Assembly: GCF_007097395.1 (NCBI RefSeq)
Contig: NZ_VKDC01000006.1
Coordinates: forward strand, 520,073-584,072
DNA length: 64,000 nucleotides
Source of the DNA: Fulvivirga sp. M361
GTDB taxonomy: Bacteria > Bacteroidota > Bacteroidia > Cytophagales > Cyclobacteriaceae
Reading direction: 5' to 3'
Shown here: piece by piece, positions 47,210-57,172 of the stretch
How the letters are laid out: every line of letters begins with the position of its first letter
How positions within the stretch are numbered: position 1 is the first letter of the stretch
Notes under the pieces: generated by a model
The model's database searches: none
Seen by the model: only the letters and a program-made list of their open reading frames with translations
What the model was told of the DNA's origin: nothing
Program-made: the position numbers and the translations under genes

Positions 47210-48622
47210 ATGTCAACCCCCTTTCAAAATTACCCATTTGAACACCCGAAATATAAGACCATGGACAAAGCAATAAATAATGTAGTACAACCATCTGTTA
47301 AAAGTCTTGAAGACCTGACGTTATTCATTAATGATTCCAGTGAACAACCCACAAGGGAAGAGTTCTATACGAATTACCCGTTTTACAAATACTGGAACAG
47401 TGACAGCAATGAAAAATTACTGAACCCCGAAGGGTTAAGCATCTATATCCATATTCCATTCTGCATTCAAATATGTGATTATTGTTTTTATAATAAAGAG
47501 CTTATCAAATCTAAGGAACAGGTAAACGAGTATGTTGATTTCCTGTGCCGTGAAATAAAAATGGTGAGTGAAAAATACGGGTTAAAAACCCGCAAGGTCA
47601 ATGCCATATACATGGGGGGAGGAACACCTTCCGTTCTGACAGAAAAACAATTTGAACAACTCACAGCTACATTGTATGAGCACCACAATGTGGATCCGGA
47701 CAACCTGGAATTTACCGTTGAGGCAGAACCGGGTACCTTTAGCAAGTCCAAATTAGAACAGTACAAGGCCAATGGCGTGAACAGGATAAGTATGGGGGTT
47801 CAATCCTTTGATGATGAGATCATTAAGCTAAGTAGCAGAAAACATACAGCAGCTAAAGCGATCCAGTCCATACAGAGTGTTCATGAGATAGGAGGGTTCA
47901 ACATCAATATTGATCTGCTAAGCGGACTGGCTGGAGAAACCATGGAAACCTGGGAAAAATCCCTTGATACTGCATTGGGTCAAAGTATAAACCTACTTAC
48001 CATTTATAAAATGAAGACCTATGCCAACACTAATTTCTTTATGAAAGGTGTTCATACGAAAGAAATAGAGTTGCCTTCAGAGTCCAGGGAAGTGGAGTTC
48101 ATGACCTTTGCATTGGACAAGTTGCTGGCAGAGGATTACCAGATGTGGAGCACATTTGCTTTCAGTAAAGACCATTCAAAAAGCGGGTACATCGAGCACA
48201 CATGGCGTGGCCAGGACATGGTGGCCTATGGAGTATCTTCATTTGGTAAATTAGGCAATATCAACTACCAGAATCTCAATACCACACACCTGTACTATGA
48301 AAGGATCAAAAACGATCAACTTCCCATTTTCAGGTCTTTTGATTTATCCTTTAAAGACTTGATCGTTAAAGAACTGCTTTTGTGCGCTGCCAGGCTTTTC
48401 TCCTATACAAAGCAGGAGTTTATCCATAAGTTCGGATTTGACTACTTCGATCTTATTCCGGAAGCCATCTCTCAACTGACGCTGAAAGGATACATTGAAG
48501 ACAGGACTGATGAATTGGTACTTACAAAGCAGGGCATACTCTTTGGCGATTTTGTTTCCAAAGTCATTGCTGACAGCGTCAAAAATGTATTCGCAAAAGA
48601 CAAAATAGGTTACACCTATTAA
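47210..48622 (+). CDS. HemN-like radical SAM enzyme
   Basis: 470 residues. The cluster-binding motif is IPFCIQICDYCFY, that is Cx3Cx2C (Cys85, 89, 92), followed by the GGGTPS loop and the HemN/HemW pattern EAEPGTFSKSKL, GVNRISMGVQSFDDE and NINIDLLSGLAGET. The C-terminal HemN-like domain is present. HemN itself reads CxxxCxxCxC; the fourth Cys is absent here. HemN-like radical SAM proteins in natural-product clusters are often class C methyltransferases, cyclopropanases or C-C bond formers, rather than coproporphyrinogen oxidases. The position between two NRPS genes argues for this second role. The reaction cannot be deduced from sequence alone. Confidence 0.9.
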   Translation: MSTPFQNYPFEHPKYKTMDKAINNVVQPSVKSLEDLTLFINDSSEQPTREEFYTNYPFYKYWNSDSNEKLLNPEGLSIYIHIPFCIQICDYCFYNKELIKSKEQVNEYVDFLCREIKMVSEKYGLKTRKVNAIYMGGGTPSVLTEKQFEQLTATLYEHHNVDPDNLEFTVEAEPGTFSKSKLEQYKANGVNRISMGVQSFDDEIIKLSSRKHTAAKAIQSIQSVHEIGGFNINIDLLSGLAGETMETWEKSLDTALGQSINLLTIYKMKTYANTNFFMKGVHTKEIELPSESREVEFMTFALDKLLAEDYQMWSTFAFSKDHSKSGYIEHTWRGQDMVAYGVSSFGKLGNINYQNLNTTHLYYERIKNDQLPIFRSFDLSFKDLIVKELLLCAARLFSYTKQEFIHKFGFDYFDLIPEAISQLTLKGYIEDRTDELVLTKQGILFGDFVSKVIADSVKNVFAKDKIGYTY

Positions 48623-48664
48623 GCGCTTTAGAATCATCTGTTACCCATAAATTACTGATAGCAT

Positions 48665-51600
48665 ATGGAACCGATATCCATTAAAGGTCAAAAATTATAT
48701 CCGGCTTCTTCTCAGCAGGAGGGGGTATGGTATCATGCCTTTAAAGCCGGAACTGCCTATTGGAACTTTATTGAAATACAATTTTATGAAGGGGAATTGG
48801 ACTCACCCTTACTGATACGAGCTATTGAGCAGGTCGTGAAGCGGCATTCCGCTTTAAGAACCAACTTCATGATCAAAAATGATCAGTTACATCAGCTTGT
48901 ACATGGGCAGGTAGACATATCAGGATCTGTTATTTTCAACCGGTACGAAAAGTCAGAAGCCAGGGAGGCAGATCTAAGTGTTGAACGGATCATTCAGGAA
49001 GAAGAGAGCTATGAGTTCAACCTGGAAAAAGATAGATTGTTTCGGTTTCGTATACTCGATTTTGATCGTCGTTACTGCTTTATTCTTAATGTAAATCACA
49101 TTATTACTGATTCTGTTTCTATGCAGATCTTTTGGAAAGAAGTAATTGGGTTTTACAACACATACCACAAAAAGTATCAAAAATTCAACGTCTTACCCGT
49201 AGATCAATATAGTTCTTATGCCTGTTCGCAAGCTGAATTCAGAGACTCAAAGGCATTCGGGATACAAAAAGATTATTGGCTCCAAAAACTATCAAACCAT
49301 CCCCTTGACCTAAGGCTTTCTTTCTACCGCAATCGCTCGGAAATCTCTATACACCATGCTGAAGTAGAAGTGCCTCCGTCATTGGTGAGCGCTATCAGGA
49401 CATTATCTCTAAGAAAAAGAGTGGTGTATTCTTCCATATTTCAATTGGCTTACTTCATTCTCCTTCACAAATATACCGGACTGAATGAGATGGCCATTGC
49501 CAATAGCCTGAGTGGCCGTGGTTTCGGAAAACAGAAACACAACAACACCCTGGGACTATTCGCAAACCGCGTGATCAACACTTTGCATTTACTTCCCACA
49601 GACAGCATTTCCAACCTGGTCCAAAAGGTACATCAGGAATTAGTGTCTGATTTTCAACACGCTGATATGGCACTGGAAGAAGTGACCCGTGAAGTCAATA
49701 AACAGAAGAAACGTACCATCACTCATCCCTTATCTTTGGCTGTTTTCAACATGATCAAGTCCGGTGCTTCCCTGGATTCATTGGAAGGAATGACCGTATT
49801 ACCAAAAACCCATAAAAACAATAATGTGGGTGACATAGGTATGGATGTTGGCCTGACCATATTAGAGGGGCTGGGGGTGACCCGTATCAGGCTGGATCTG
49901 AAATGTGATACGTTCTTTCGACCGATGGTTTCACTAATATTAGATAATTACCTCATTATTTTAGAACAATGTGTATTTCATCCAGACAAAAACGTTAGCG
50001 CTATTCATGCATTAGGTGCTAAAGAAAGTAGTATCATAGACACTTTCAATGAATCAACAGGAATACCTTTTGAAGAGACTACACTTGCGCACCTTTTTGT
50101 ACAAAAGGCATTGATCAATTCTTCGAAAAAAGCCTTACTATTTAATGGGCAAACCATCACTTACCAGGAGTTACATCTACGCTCAAGCCGGTTGGCTAAT
50201 TATCTTAAAAATCAGGATGTTGGTAAAGAACGGCTTGTAGCCCTATGCATGGACCGTTCGATAGACTTGATTATAAGCATTCTCGGGATTCTAAAGGCTG
50301 GAGCAGCTTATGTGCCAATAGATCCTGATTATCCAGGCTCAAGAATCAGACATATGTTAACGGACACCGGGACAAAAATGGTCATCACCCATAGCCGTAC
50401 CTGGTCCAAAACAGGTTTAGACCTTAACATTACCACTATTTGTCTGGACAATGACTGGCCTGTCATAAATAAGGAGTCAGTAATATGTTCCGTGCGTGGC
50501 ATAACACCCTATCATCTGGCATATGTTATTTATACCTCCGGTTCAACAGGCAAACCTAAGGGAGTGATGGTCGAGCATCGAAGTGTTACAAACACCATTT
50601 TGTCGCATATTGAAGAATGGCAGGTTAAAAATACTGACCGTATGCTGCAGTTTGCATCACTTTCTTTTGATGCCTCTGTCAATGAAATATTCATCGCGCT
50701 ATGTAGTGGCATTCCATTGGTATTAATGGATAAGTCAACCATTCTAGATCGGGAAAAATTCATCGATGAGATTCATAAACAGAGCGTTACACTAGCCATA
50801 TTGACTCCTGCATACCTTAAAATGCTAACGCGTGAATCTGTTGAAAAACTGCGTGTACTTACCACAGCGGGGGAAGTGGCCAACGTGGAACAACTGGCAC
50901 GTCTGAGTGAAAGGTTGACTTGCTATAACGGCTATGGACCAACAGAATGCTCCGTTTGTGCAAGTATGCATGCCATAAGCCCACAGGATATAAACGGAAA
51001 AAGATTACCCATAGGAAAACCTATTCGAAATACATTTATCAGGATATTGGATCAGTATGATAACCAGTTACCGATCGGCGCTATCGGAGAGATCGTCATC
51101 GGAGGGAAAGGCGTTGCCAGAGGTTATTGGAAAGATCCGGCGCTCACAGTGGAGCGGTTTGTGAGAACAAAGAATGATCCGGGAGTCAAAGTCTATAAAA
51201 CAGGTGACATAGGAAGATGGCTGCCGGACGGAACCATAGATTATCTTCACCGAAAAGATGATCAGGTGAAACTTCGTGGATTCAGGATAGATCTTGGCGA
51301 AATTGAAAATGCTGTCAGAAACTCGGGATTGGTGAATGATTTCACGGCCTTGTTAAAAAATACACATCAAGAAGAAAAACATATTTTAGGATGTATTACT
51401 ATTGATAATGAGGATTTTAAATTAAATAATTTAATCTATTACTTAAATAATGAACTGCCGCGGCATCTGATGCCTTCAGCATGGGTTGTGCTAGATGTAT
51501 TCCCACTGACAACCAGTGGAAAAATAGATAAGAAAAAGCTCCTGACCCTGGAAACAAAGGTCGTCAACTCTGAAGAATATATGCCTCCCAGAAACAGGAC

Positions 51601-54600
51601 CGACCATTTTTTGGCGGCTTTGTGGAAAGAGCTTACCGGTCTTTCACAAATCAGTATTACGGATGATTTCTTTAAAATAGGGGGGCATTCACTGCTTGTA
51701 ATGAAAATGATGTCTGCTATCCGGAATACATGGCATTGTGAAGTTTCGATAGAAGAAATATTTAACCATTCATCCATCCAAACATTGTCAGATTTGATCG
51801 ATGCGAGGGAAAAGGTTTCAAAAACGGATGTGGTCAAACGTTCCACTATGGATGTACCTGTGCCCTTATCATACCAGCAGGAAGCGCTGTGGTTTTTAGA
51901 TCAATTGGGAGGAAGTGCTCATTATCATATTCCCGGTATGTATAAGGTAAATGGGCATTTGAATACAGATGCTCTTTCCAGGGCATGTAAAGCATTGATG
52001 CAGCGGCATGAGCCTTTAAGAACAGTTTGCCGGGAAAAAGAAGGGGTCTGTTATCAAGAGGTCAGAGATATGGATGACTGGTCTGTAACACTGCACTCTT
52101 GTCATGACCTTTCCGATAATGAGATACGTGAGTTCATATCCGAGCTCTGTGTGGCCCCATTCAAGTTGGAGGAAGATCCACTATTGAAAGTAAGCGTTTT
52201 ACAATGCTCTACGGAACAGTTTTTGGTCATATCAATTCATCACATTGCATTTGATGGGTGGTCCTGGAAAATATTTACGGAAGAGCTTCAGGTGCTTTAT
52301 GAGCAACAACTGTCTCCTCCAATTAGCTATGAATTGGCAGCATTACCCATTAAGTACACGGATTATGTGCTCTGGCAAAGAGAGCAGCTAAAAACAGTCT
52401 TGAAGGACAAACTGGTGTATTGGAAGAGAAAACTGGCTGGTTCACAACCCTTGAATTTGCCGACAGACCATTCACGTCCTTCCGTTCAAAGCACTCGTGG
52501 TGCCACAGTGTATTTTGATCTGGATAAGGCATTATCAGATGACATACGTCATTTTACCCACCACCACGGAGTGACGTTGTACACCACTTTTCTCGCCAGC
52601 CTTTCCGTTTTACTCTACAGGTATTCCGGACAGGAAGATTTCTGTATTGGAATGCCCGTAACAGGCAGACACCATGATCAAAACCTCGAACAACTCATTG
52701 GGTTTTTCTCGAATACCATTGTTACACGGATCGTCGTAGATGAAACACTTACCTTTTCAAAGTTCCTTCATTACATCAAAAATGAGTTAACGGAGGCTTA
52801 CGCACATCAAGATGCGCCTTTTGAGAAAGTAGTAGAGGCAGTGAGTGATCAACGGGACATAAGTCATAACCCTCTGTTTCAGGTGATGCTAAACCTGCAG
52901 CATACTGCATTATCCGATGAACTAAAACTAGGCGATGCCGCGCTGACCAAAATTGACACAGATGTCTCCACGTCCAAATTTGATCTCAATATTTCAATGA
53001 TAGATGATGGACGTTCCATTGGGATCAATATAGAGTATTGTAAAGACCTGTTTTTTGAATCTACGGTAAATCGAATGGCCAATGCCTATATCCGGTTACT
53101 GGCATCGATCACTACCCATTCTGCCGCCGTACAGACGATCGGTCGATTAAATATGATCTCCGGGAAAGAGAAAGATGTTCTTCTACATGCTGCCGCATCA
53201 GGTCCTTTTGACTACCCGAAAGATAAAACCATTGTAGACCTGATCTATCAACACGTACTCAGAACACCTGATCAAATCGCCTTGGTATGTGGAAGTGATA
53301 AGATGACGTATAAGCAGCTATGGGCCAGATCAGGTCAGGTCAGTGCTCATCTCATCCATGAGGGAACAGGTGAGCCCGACCTGGTAGCTTTATGCGTTGA
53401 CCGATCATTGGATATGTTAATTGGAATATTGGGTATCTTAAGGTCCGGAGCAGCATATGTCCCCATTGATCCTGAATATCCGATACAAAGGATCTCATTC
53501 ATCCTGGCTGATACAGGGGCCAAAATGGTGCTGGTCAATCAACATACCCAGGCATCTATCCAGGAACCTGATCGTGGTAAGCTGGTATTATTAGAGCGGA
53601 TCAAAGAAATGGAACCAGTACATGACCCTGAGATAAAGCCCTCTCAACTTGCTTATGTGTTATATACTTCCGGTTCCACTGGCGATCCCAAGGGAGTAAT
53701 GGTAGAACACAGAAATGTGGTTTTACTGCTTTTTGGCTTTCAACATGTGGCTGGTGAACCTGAGAGAGGTGTAGGGTTGTCATTGTGCCCCTATGTTTTT
53801 GATGTTTCCGTCTGGGAGTTCTTCATCAATTTGTGTTTTGGTCACACGCTACATTTACCGGAAGGGGCCGAAACAGTTGATCCGGTGGCCATTTCGGAAT
53901 ATGTACTGGACCATGGCATTACTACAGCTTATTTACCACCCACCCTGCTTCAGGACATCATTGACCATATGACTTCCCGAGAAAAACCTTCGATGCTTAC
54001 ACGCCTGCTGGTAGGAGTAATGTCCATACCACAAAAAACACTTCAGGCGTATAAAGACCTTCACCCTGAACTGCATATCATTAATGGCTACGGACCGACC
54101 GAATCTACCATATGTGCTACTTTTTATCCATTTACAGCCGCCACTGAATTGGAGAGCGCTACGCCGATCGGAAAAGCTGTGGGAAACAACCGCATTTTTT
54201 TACTGGACTCAAACGATCAGCTTGTACCTTTTGGCGCTTACGGCGAACTCTGTATCACAGGAGATGGCGTGAGTCGGGGATATTGGAATAACCCCGTCAT
54301 GACACGTCAAAAGTTTAAAGCCTGTCCTTTTGACCAAACACGTTCATTAATGTACAAAACAGGCGATCTGGCACGCTGGAAGGAGGACGGGAACCTGGAG
54401 TATATAGGGCGACTTGATGATCAATTGAAAATAGGAGGGTACAGGATCGAGCCAGGAGAAATTGAATCAAAATTACTTCAAAGTGGCTGGGTGAAGAAAG
54501 CCATTGTATTAGCAACGAGTGACACCCCAAAAAGGCTTACGGGCTATGTGGTATCTGAAGATAATGATCAGGATCAGCGAAAACTGGTTCGGTACTTAAG

Positions 54601-55015
54601 ATCATGCCTTCCCGAATACATGGTGCCGAAACAATGGGTATTTTTACAGGAAATGCCTGTCACACCGAATGGTAAAATTGATAAACGGTTACTGTCTCGT
54701 GAAAAGGTCCATAGTACAACCTATGATTACGTCCCTGCCATGAATAGGACACAAGAAAGGATGACGACCATTTGGAAGGAGCTGCTTGAAGTTGAAAAAA
54801 TAGGGATATACGATGACTTCTTTCTGCTGGGAGGTAATTCAATACTCTCTGTTCAACTGGTAACCCGGCTAAAAGATGCTTTTGAGGTGGCCATTCCTTT
54901 AAAAGTGTTATTTCAAATGGCCAACATCGCAGCATTATCAGAATATATTCAGGTGATACGTTCCCATGAAGTACGTGTGAATGACACACCGGATTATGAA
55001 GTGATCCGGTTTTGA
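48665..55015 (+). CDS. Non-ribosomal peptide synthetase, C-A-T-C-A-T
   Basis: 2116 residues, two modules. C1 about 5-440, motif NHIITDS (second His and Asp kept, Gly replaced by Ser). A1 about 455-960 with YTSGSTGKPKGVMVEH near 622 and FDASVNEIF at the specificity site. T1 with IGGHSLL (Ser1009). C2 about 1060-1500 with intact HHIAFDG. A2 about 1515-2010 with YTSGSTGDPKGVMVEH near 1667 and FDVSVWEFF at the specificity site. T2 with LGGNSIL (Ser2059). There is no epimerisation, methylation or thioesterase domain; release is probably by the separate thioesterase encoded next. Amino acid specificities were not predicted. Confidence 0.95.
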   Translation: MEPISIKGQKLYPASSQQEGVWYHAFKAGTAYWNFIEIQFYEGELDSPLLIRAIEQVVKRHSALRTNFMIKNDQLHQLVHGQVDISGSVIFNRYEKSEAREADLSVERIIQEEESYEFNLEKDRLFRFRILDFDRRYCFILNVNHIITDSVSMQIFWKEVIGFYNTYHKKYQKFNVLPVDQYSSYACSQAEFRDSKAFGIQKDYWLQKLSNHPLDLRLSFYRNRSEISIHHAEVEVPPSLVSAIRTLSLRKRVVYSSIFQLAYFILLHKYTGLNEMAIANSLSGRGFGKQKHNNTLGLFANRVINTLHLLPTDSISNLVQKVHQELVSDFQHADMALEEVTREVNKQKKRTITHPLSLAVFNMIKSGASLDSLEGMTVLPKTHKNNNVGDIGMDVGLTILEGLGVTRIRLDLKCDTFFRPMVSLILDNYLIILEQCVFHPDKNVSAIHALGAKESSIIDTFNESTGIPFEETTLAHLFVQKALINSSKKALLFNGQTITYQELHLRSSRLANYLKNQDVGKERLVALCMDRSIDLIISILGILKAGAAYVPIDPDYPGSRIRHMLTDTGTKMVITHSRTWSKTGLDLNITTICLDNDWPVINKESVICSVRGITPYHLAYVIYTSGSTGKPKGVMVEHRSVTNTILSHIEEWQVKNTDRMLQFASLSFDASVNEIFIALCSGIPLVLMDKSTILDREKFIDEIHKQSVTLAILTPAYLKMLTRESVEKLRVLTTAGEVANVEQLARLSERLTCYNGYGPTECSVCASMHAISPQDINGKRLPIGKPIRNTFIRILDQYDNQLPIGAIGEIVIGGKGVARGYWKDPALTVERFVRTKNDPGVKVYKTGDIGRWLPDGTIDYLHRKDDQVKLRGFRIDLGEIENAVRNSGLVNDFTALLKNTHQEEKHILGCITIDNEDFKLNNLIYYLNNELPRHLMPSAWVVLDVFPLTTSGKIDKKKLLTLETKVVNSEEYMPPRNRTDHFLAALWKELTGLSQISITDDFFKIGGHSLLVMKMMSAIRNTWHCEVSIEEIFNHSSIQTLSDLIDAREKVSKTDVVKRSTMDVPVPLSYQQEALWFLDQLGGSAHYHIPGMYKVNGHLNTDALSRACKALMQRHEPLRTVCREKEGVCYQEVRDMDDWSVTLHSCHDLSDNEIREFISELCVAPFKLEEDPLLKVSVLQCSTEQFLVISIHHIAFDGWSWKIFTEELQVLYEQQLSPPISYELAALPIKYTDYVLWQREQLKTVLKDKLVYWKRKLAGSQPLNLPTDHSRPSVQSTRGATVYFDLDKALSDDIRHFTHHHGVTLYTTFLASLSVLLYRYSGQEDFCIGMPVTGRHHDQNLEQLIGFFSNTIVTRIVVDETLTFSKFLHYIKNELTEAYAHQDAPFEKVVEAVSDQRDISHNPLFQVMLNLQHTALSDELKLGDAALTKIDTDVSTSKFDLNISMIDDGRSIGINIEYCKDLFFESTVNRMANAYIRLLASITTHSAAVQTIGRLNMISGKEKDVLLHAAASGPFDYPKDKTIVDLIYQHVLRTPDQIALVCGSDKMTYKQLWARSGQVSAHLIHEGTGEPDLVALCVDRSLDMLIGILGILRSGAAYVPIDPEYPIQRISFILADTGAKMVLVNQHTQASIQEPDRGKLVLLERIKEMEPVHDPEIKPSQLAYVLYTSGSTGDPKGVMVEHRNVVLLLFGFQHVAGEPERGVGLSLCPYVFDVSVWEFFINLCFGHTLHLPEGAETVDPVAISEYVLDHGITTAYLPPTLLQDIIDHMTSREKPSMLTRLLVGVMSIPQKTLQAYKDLHPELHIINGYGPTESTICATFYPFTAATELESATPIGKAVGNNRIFLLDSNDQLVPFGAYGELCITGDGVSRGYWNNPVMTRQKFKACPFDQTRSLMYKTGDLARWKEDGNLEYIGRLDDQLKIGGYRIEPGEIESKLLQSGWVKKAIVLATSDTPKRLTGYVVSEDNDQDQRKLVRYLRSCLPEYMVPKQWVFLQEMPVTPNGKIDKRLLSREKVHSTTYDYVPAMNRTQERMTTIWKELLEVEKIGIYDDFFLLGGNSILSVQLVTRLKDAFEVAIPLKVLFQMANIAALSEYIQVIRSHEVRVNDTPDYEVIRF

Positions 55016-55022
55016 AAAGCGA

Positions 55023-56063
55023 ATGCGTAAACCATTAACATCCAATGCCCCTGTACAGAAGGCGCTAAACATCATTCGGGAAGTTGAAAAACATGATGCC
55101 TCATTTGTTTTGGAGGGAGATAACCTATCAGTAAGGGTATATAATGGGGCGTCACTTCCCGGTGAGTTAATCGGCGAGATCAAAGCGTACAAAAAAGAGA
55201 TCTCTGACCTCATAAGGGAAAGAGAACAATCAGACTCGGACAAACGGCAGCCGGGCCTGATAAAATTAGGACATAACGAGCACGGGATACCTTGCTTCCT
55301 TTTCCCGGGAATGCCGGGGTTAGTCCATCATTATGAACCACTGGGCCATGCACTAAGTACAAAATATCAGCCTTATGGCATTTCATATATTGCGGGAGAT
55401 AGTCCGGTGCAGCCTCACAAGAACCTGGGTGAAATTGTAGCTCAAGCGTTAGATGAAGTATCCAAAATATGGAAAGATGGTCAGGTAGTATTTATCGGGC
55501 ATAGTTTCGGGGCTTTGGTGGCATTTGAAACGGTCCGGGCGTTGGAAGGCCGGGGAAAACAGGTGGAACAATTGATCGTATTGGACGCAGCTGTCAATAT
55601 GCAAAACTTCGGGACCATCAGTGATGAAAAGGTTATAGATGCAATCTCGTTTTTTACAGAGCGTTACCAATTGTCCGGGTTCATTGAAAAAGACTGGAAA
55701 AATACACTTAAAGGTCATTTTGGCAGCGTTCCATTAAAAGATGATATTGACAACCTTTGCCGTTTTTTTATTGATCATGTGATTGCAGGGACAAAACAAA
55801 CTTATTTGTTAAATGTGCTACATGCTTATCTCTATCAAATCCAAATGGTCGGTAAACCTTCAGGTAAGATCAATAGTGATTTGTTAGTAATAAAAGCAGC
55901 AAATCAAAAGAACAGGCCGGTTTATGGTGAATGCCTGGGCTGGGAGCTATTCTGTCATCGCAAAGTATCAAGTACTGTCAGCCTTGGGGACCATGAGTCT
56001 ATGGTACTTCCGCCTCATTCCGAATCTCTTGCTGAAAACATTGTCAGTTATCAGTCTCAATAG
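55023..56063 (+). CDS. Free thioesterase with N-terminal TubC-like docking domain
   Basis: 346 residues. Residues about 10-65 resemble the TubC N-terminal docking domain of NRPS proteins (KALNIIREVEKHDASFVLEG, then DNLSVRVYNGASLPGELIG and AYKKEISDLI). Residues about 80-346 are an alpha/beta-hydrolase thioesterase: FLFPGMPGLVHHYEPLG, the nucleophile GHSFGALVAFE (Ser161), Asp in LIVLDAAVN, and His in LGDHESMV. The gene starts 7 bases after the NRPS stop. The NRPS lacks its own thioesterase, so this protein probably docks in trans and releases or cyclises the finished chain. Docking-domain call from pattern; thioesterase call firm. Confidence 0.88.
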   Translation: MRKPLTSNAPVQKALNIIREVEKHDASFVLEGDNLSVRVYNGASLPGELIGEIKAYKKEISDLIREREQSDSDKRQPGLIKLGHNEHGIPCFLFPGMPGLVHHYEPLGHALSTKYQPYGISYIAGDSPVQPHKNLGEIVAQALDEVSKIWKDGQVVFIGHSFGALVAFETVRALEGRGKQVEQLIVLDAAVNMQNFGTISDEKVIDAISFFTERYQLSGFIEKDWKNTLKGHFGSVPLKDDIDNLCRFFIDHVIAGTKQTYLLNVLHAYLYQIQMVGKPSGKINSDLLVIKAANQKNRPVYGECLGWELFCHRKVSSTVSLGDHESMVLPPHSESLAENIVSYQSQ

Positions 56064-56111
56064 ATACCTGACACATTCTAAATCAATTATTTACCATAGA
56101 AATACTTTATT

Positions 56112-57167
56112 ATGGAATACAGACAAGTGGGTGATAGCCCGTTGAAATTGCCTGCCATTACATTCGGGGCCTGGTCCATAGGGCCCAGAATGATGGGGGG
56201 CTGCGATCCTGATACGGCCATATTAGCTTTGAAAACAGCTTTTGATCTGGGAAGTACGGCCGTTGATACAGCAGCCCAATATGGGTTGGGATTTAGCGAA
56301 GAAGTAGTGGCTAAAGCTATTCAGGACATGCCACGTGACCAAATTAAACTGTTAACCAAATGTGGAATGGTATGGGAAGGGAACCAGGGTGTACCTTATC
56401 TACAAAACGAAGAAATTGAAGGGAAATGCTATAATTTTTTCAAGTATGCAGGTAAGGAAAGCATCATTCGTGAGTGTGAGAACAGTTTAAAGAGGCTAAA
56501 GACCGATTACATTGACCATTATTCTCTGCACTGGCCTGATAGTACCACCCCTTTGGAAGAAACCATGGAAGCCTTTGGGTTGCTCAAAGAGCAAGGTAAA
56601 ATATTAAATGCCGGAGTATGTAATCATACCTATGAAGAAATGCAAGCCAAAGCAGACACCGGAATAATATCGGTGATATCCAATAAAATACGGTATAGCA
56701 TGCTGAACCGGGAAATTGAGAAAACCTTCATCCCTTATGCACTCAAAGAAAATAAGGGCATCCTGGCCTATTGTATTCTGCAAAGAGGGATACTGTCAGG
56801 TGAAAAGGTCCGTAAGTGGTTGTGGAGAATCGGGGAGAACCCGAGAGAAGCTGCGCTGTACGAACCTGAAAATGAAGAAAGAATAAAACACTTTTTTGAC
56901 ACAATTAAACCGATTGCCCACGACCGGAAAGCAACATTATCTCAGCTCAGTATAAAATGGGCCATAGACCAACCTGGCATTACCGTTGCCTTGCTGGGAG
57001 CTATTACGCCGGAGCAGGTCAAACACGATATGGGAGCTTTGGACATGCAAATTCCCGATAGCGACTGGCAGATCATCAACGACGGATTAATAAGATTGGA
57101 AGAAGAAATGAATTGGGGTGTGGAAGTCAACTGGTCACCCTCGGATCATGAATATTACTTTGGGTAG
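56112..57167 (+). CDS. Aldo/keto reductase
   Basis: 351 residues, TIM-barrel NAD(P)H oxidoreductase. The tetrad is Asp52 and Tyr57 (VDTAAQYG), Lys83 (LLTKCG) and His140 (YSLHWPD). The ending AKLSIKWAIDQPGITVALLGAITPEQ-like pattern (LSQLSIKWAIDQPGITVALL) is the nucleotide-binding end of the barrel. Placed between the thioesterase and ABC exporter genes, it may reduce an aldehyde or ketone in the product, or make a building block. Substrate unknown. Confidence 0.92.
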   Translation: MEYRQVGDSPLKLPAITFGAWSIGPRMMGGCDPDTAILALKTAFDLGSTAVDTAAQYGLGFSEEVVAKAIQDMPRDQIKLLTKCGMVWEGNQGVPYLQNEEIEGKCYNFFKYAGKESIIRECENSLKRLKTDYIDHYSLHWPDSTTPLEETMEAFGLLKEQGKILNAGVCNHTYEEMQAKADTGIISVISNKIRYSMLNREIEKTFIPYALKENKGILAYCILQRGILSGEKVRKWLWRIGENPREAALYEPENEERIKHFFDTIKPIAHDRKATLSQLSIKWAIDQPGITVALLGAITPEQVKHDMGALDMQIPDSDWQIINDGLIRLEEEMNWGVEVNWSPSDHEYYFG

Positions 57168-57172
57168 GCGTC

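Noticed and set aside
47210-48622. Housekeeping coproporphyrinogen III dehydrogenase (HemN)
   Set aside because: The fourth Cys of the CxxxCxxCxC motif is absent and the gene lies between NRPS genes with 13- to 42-base spacing.
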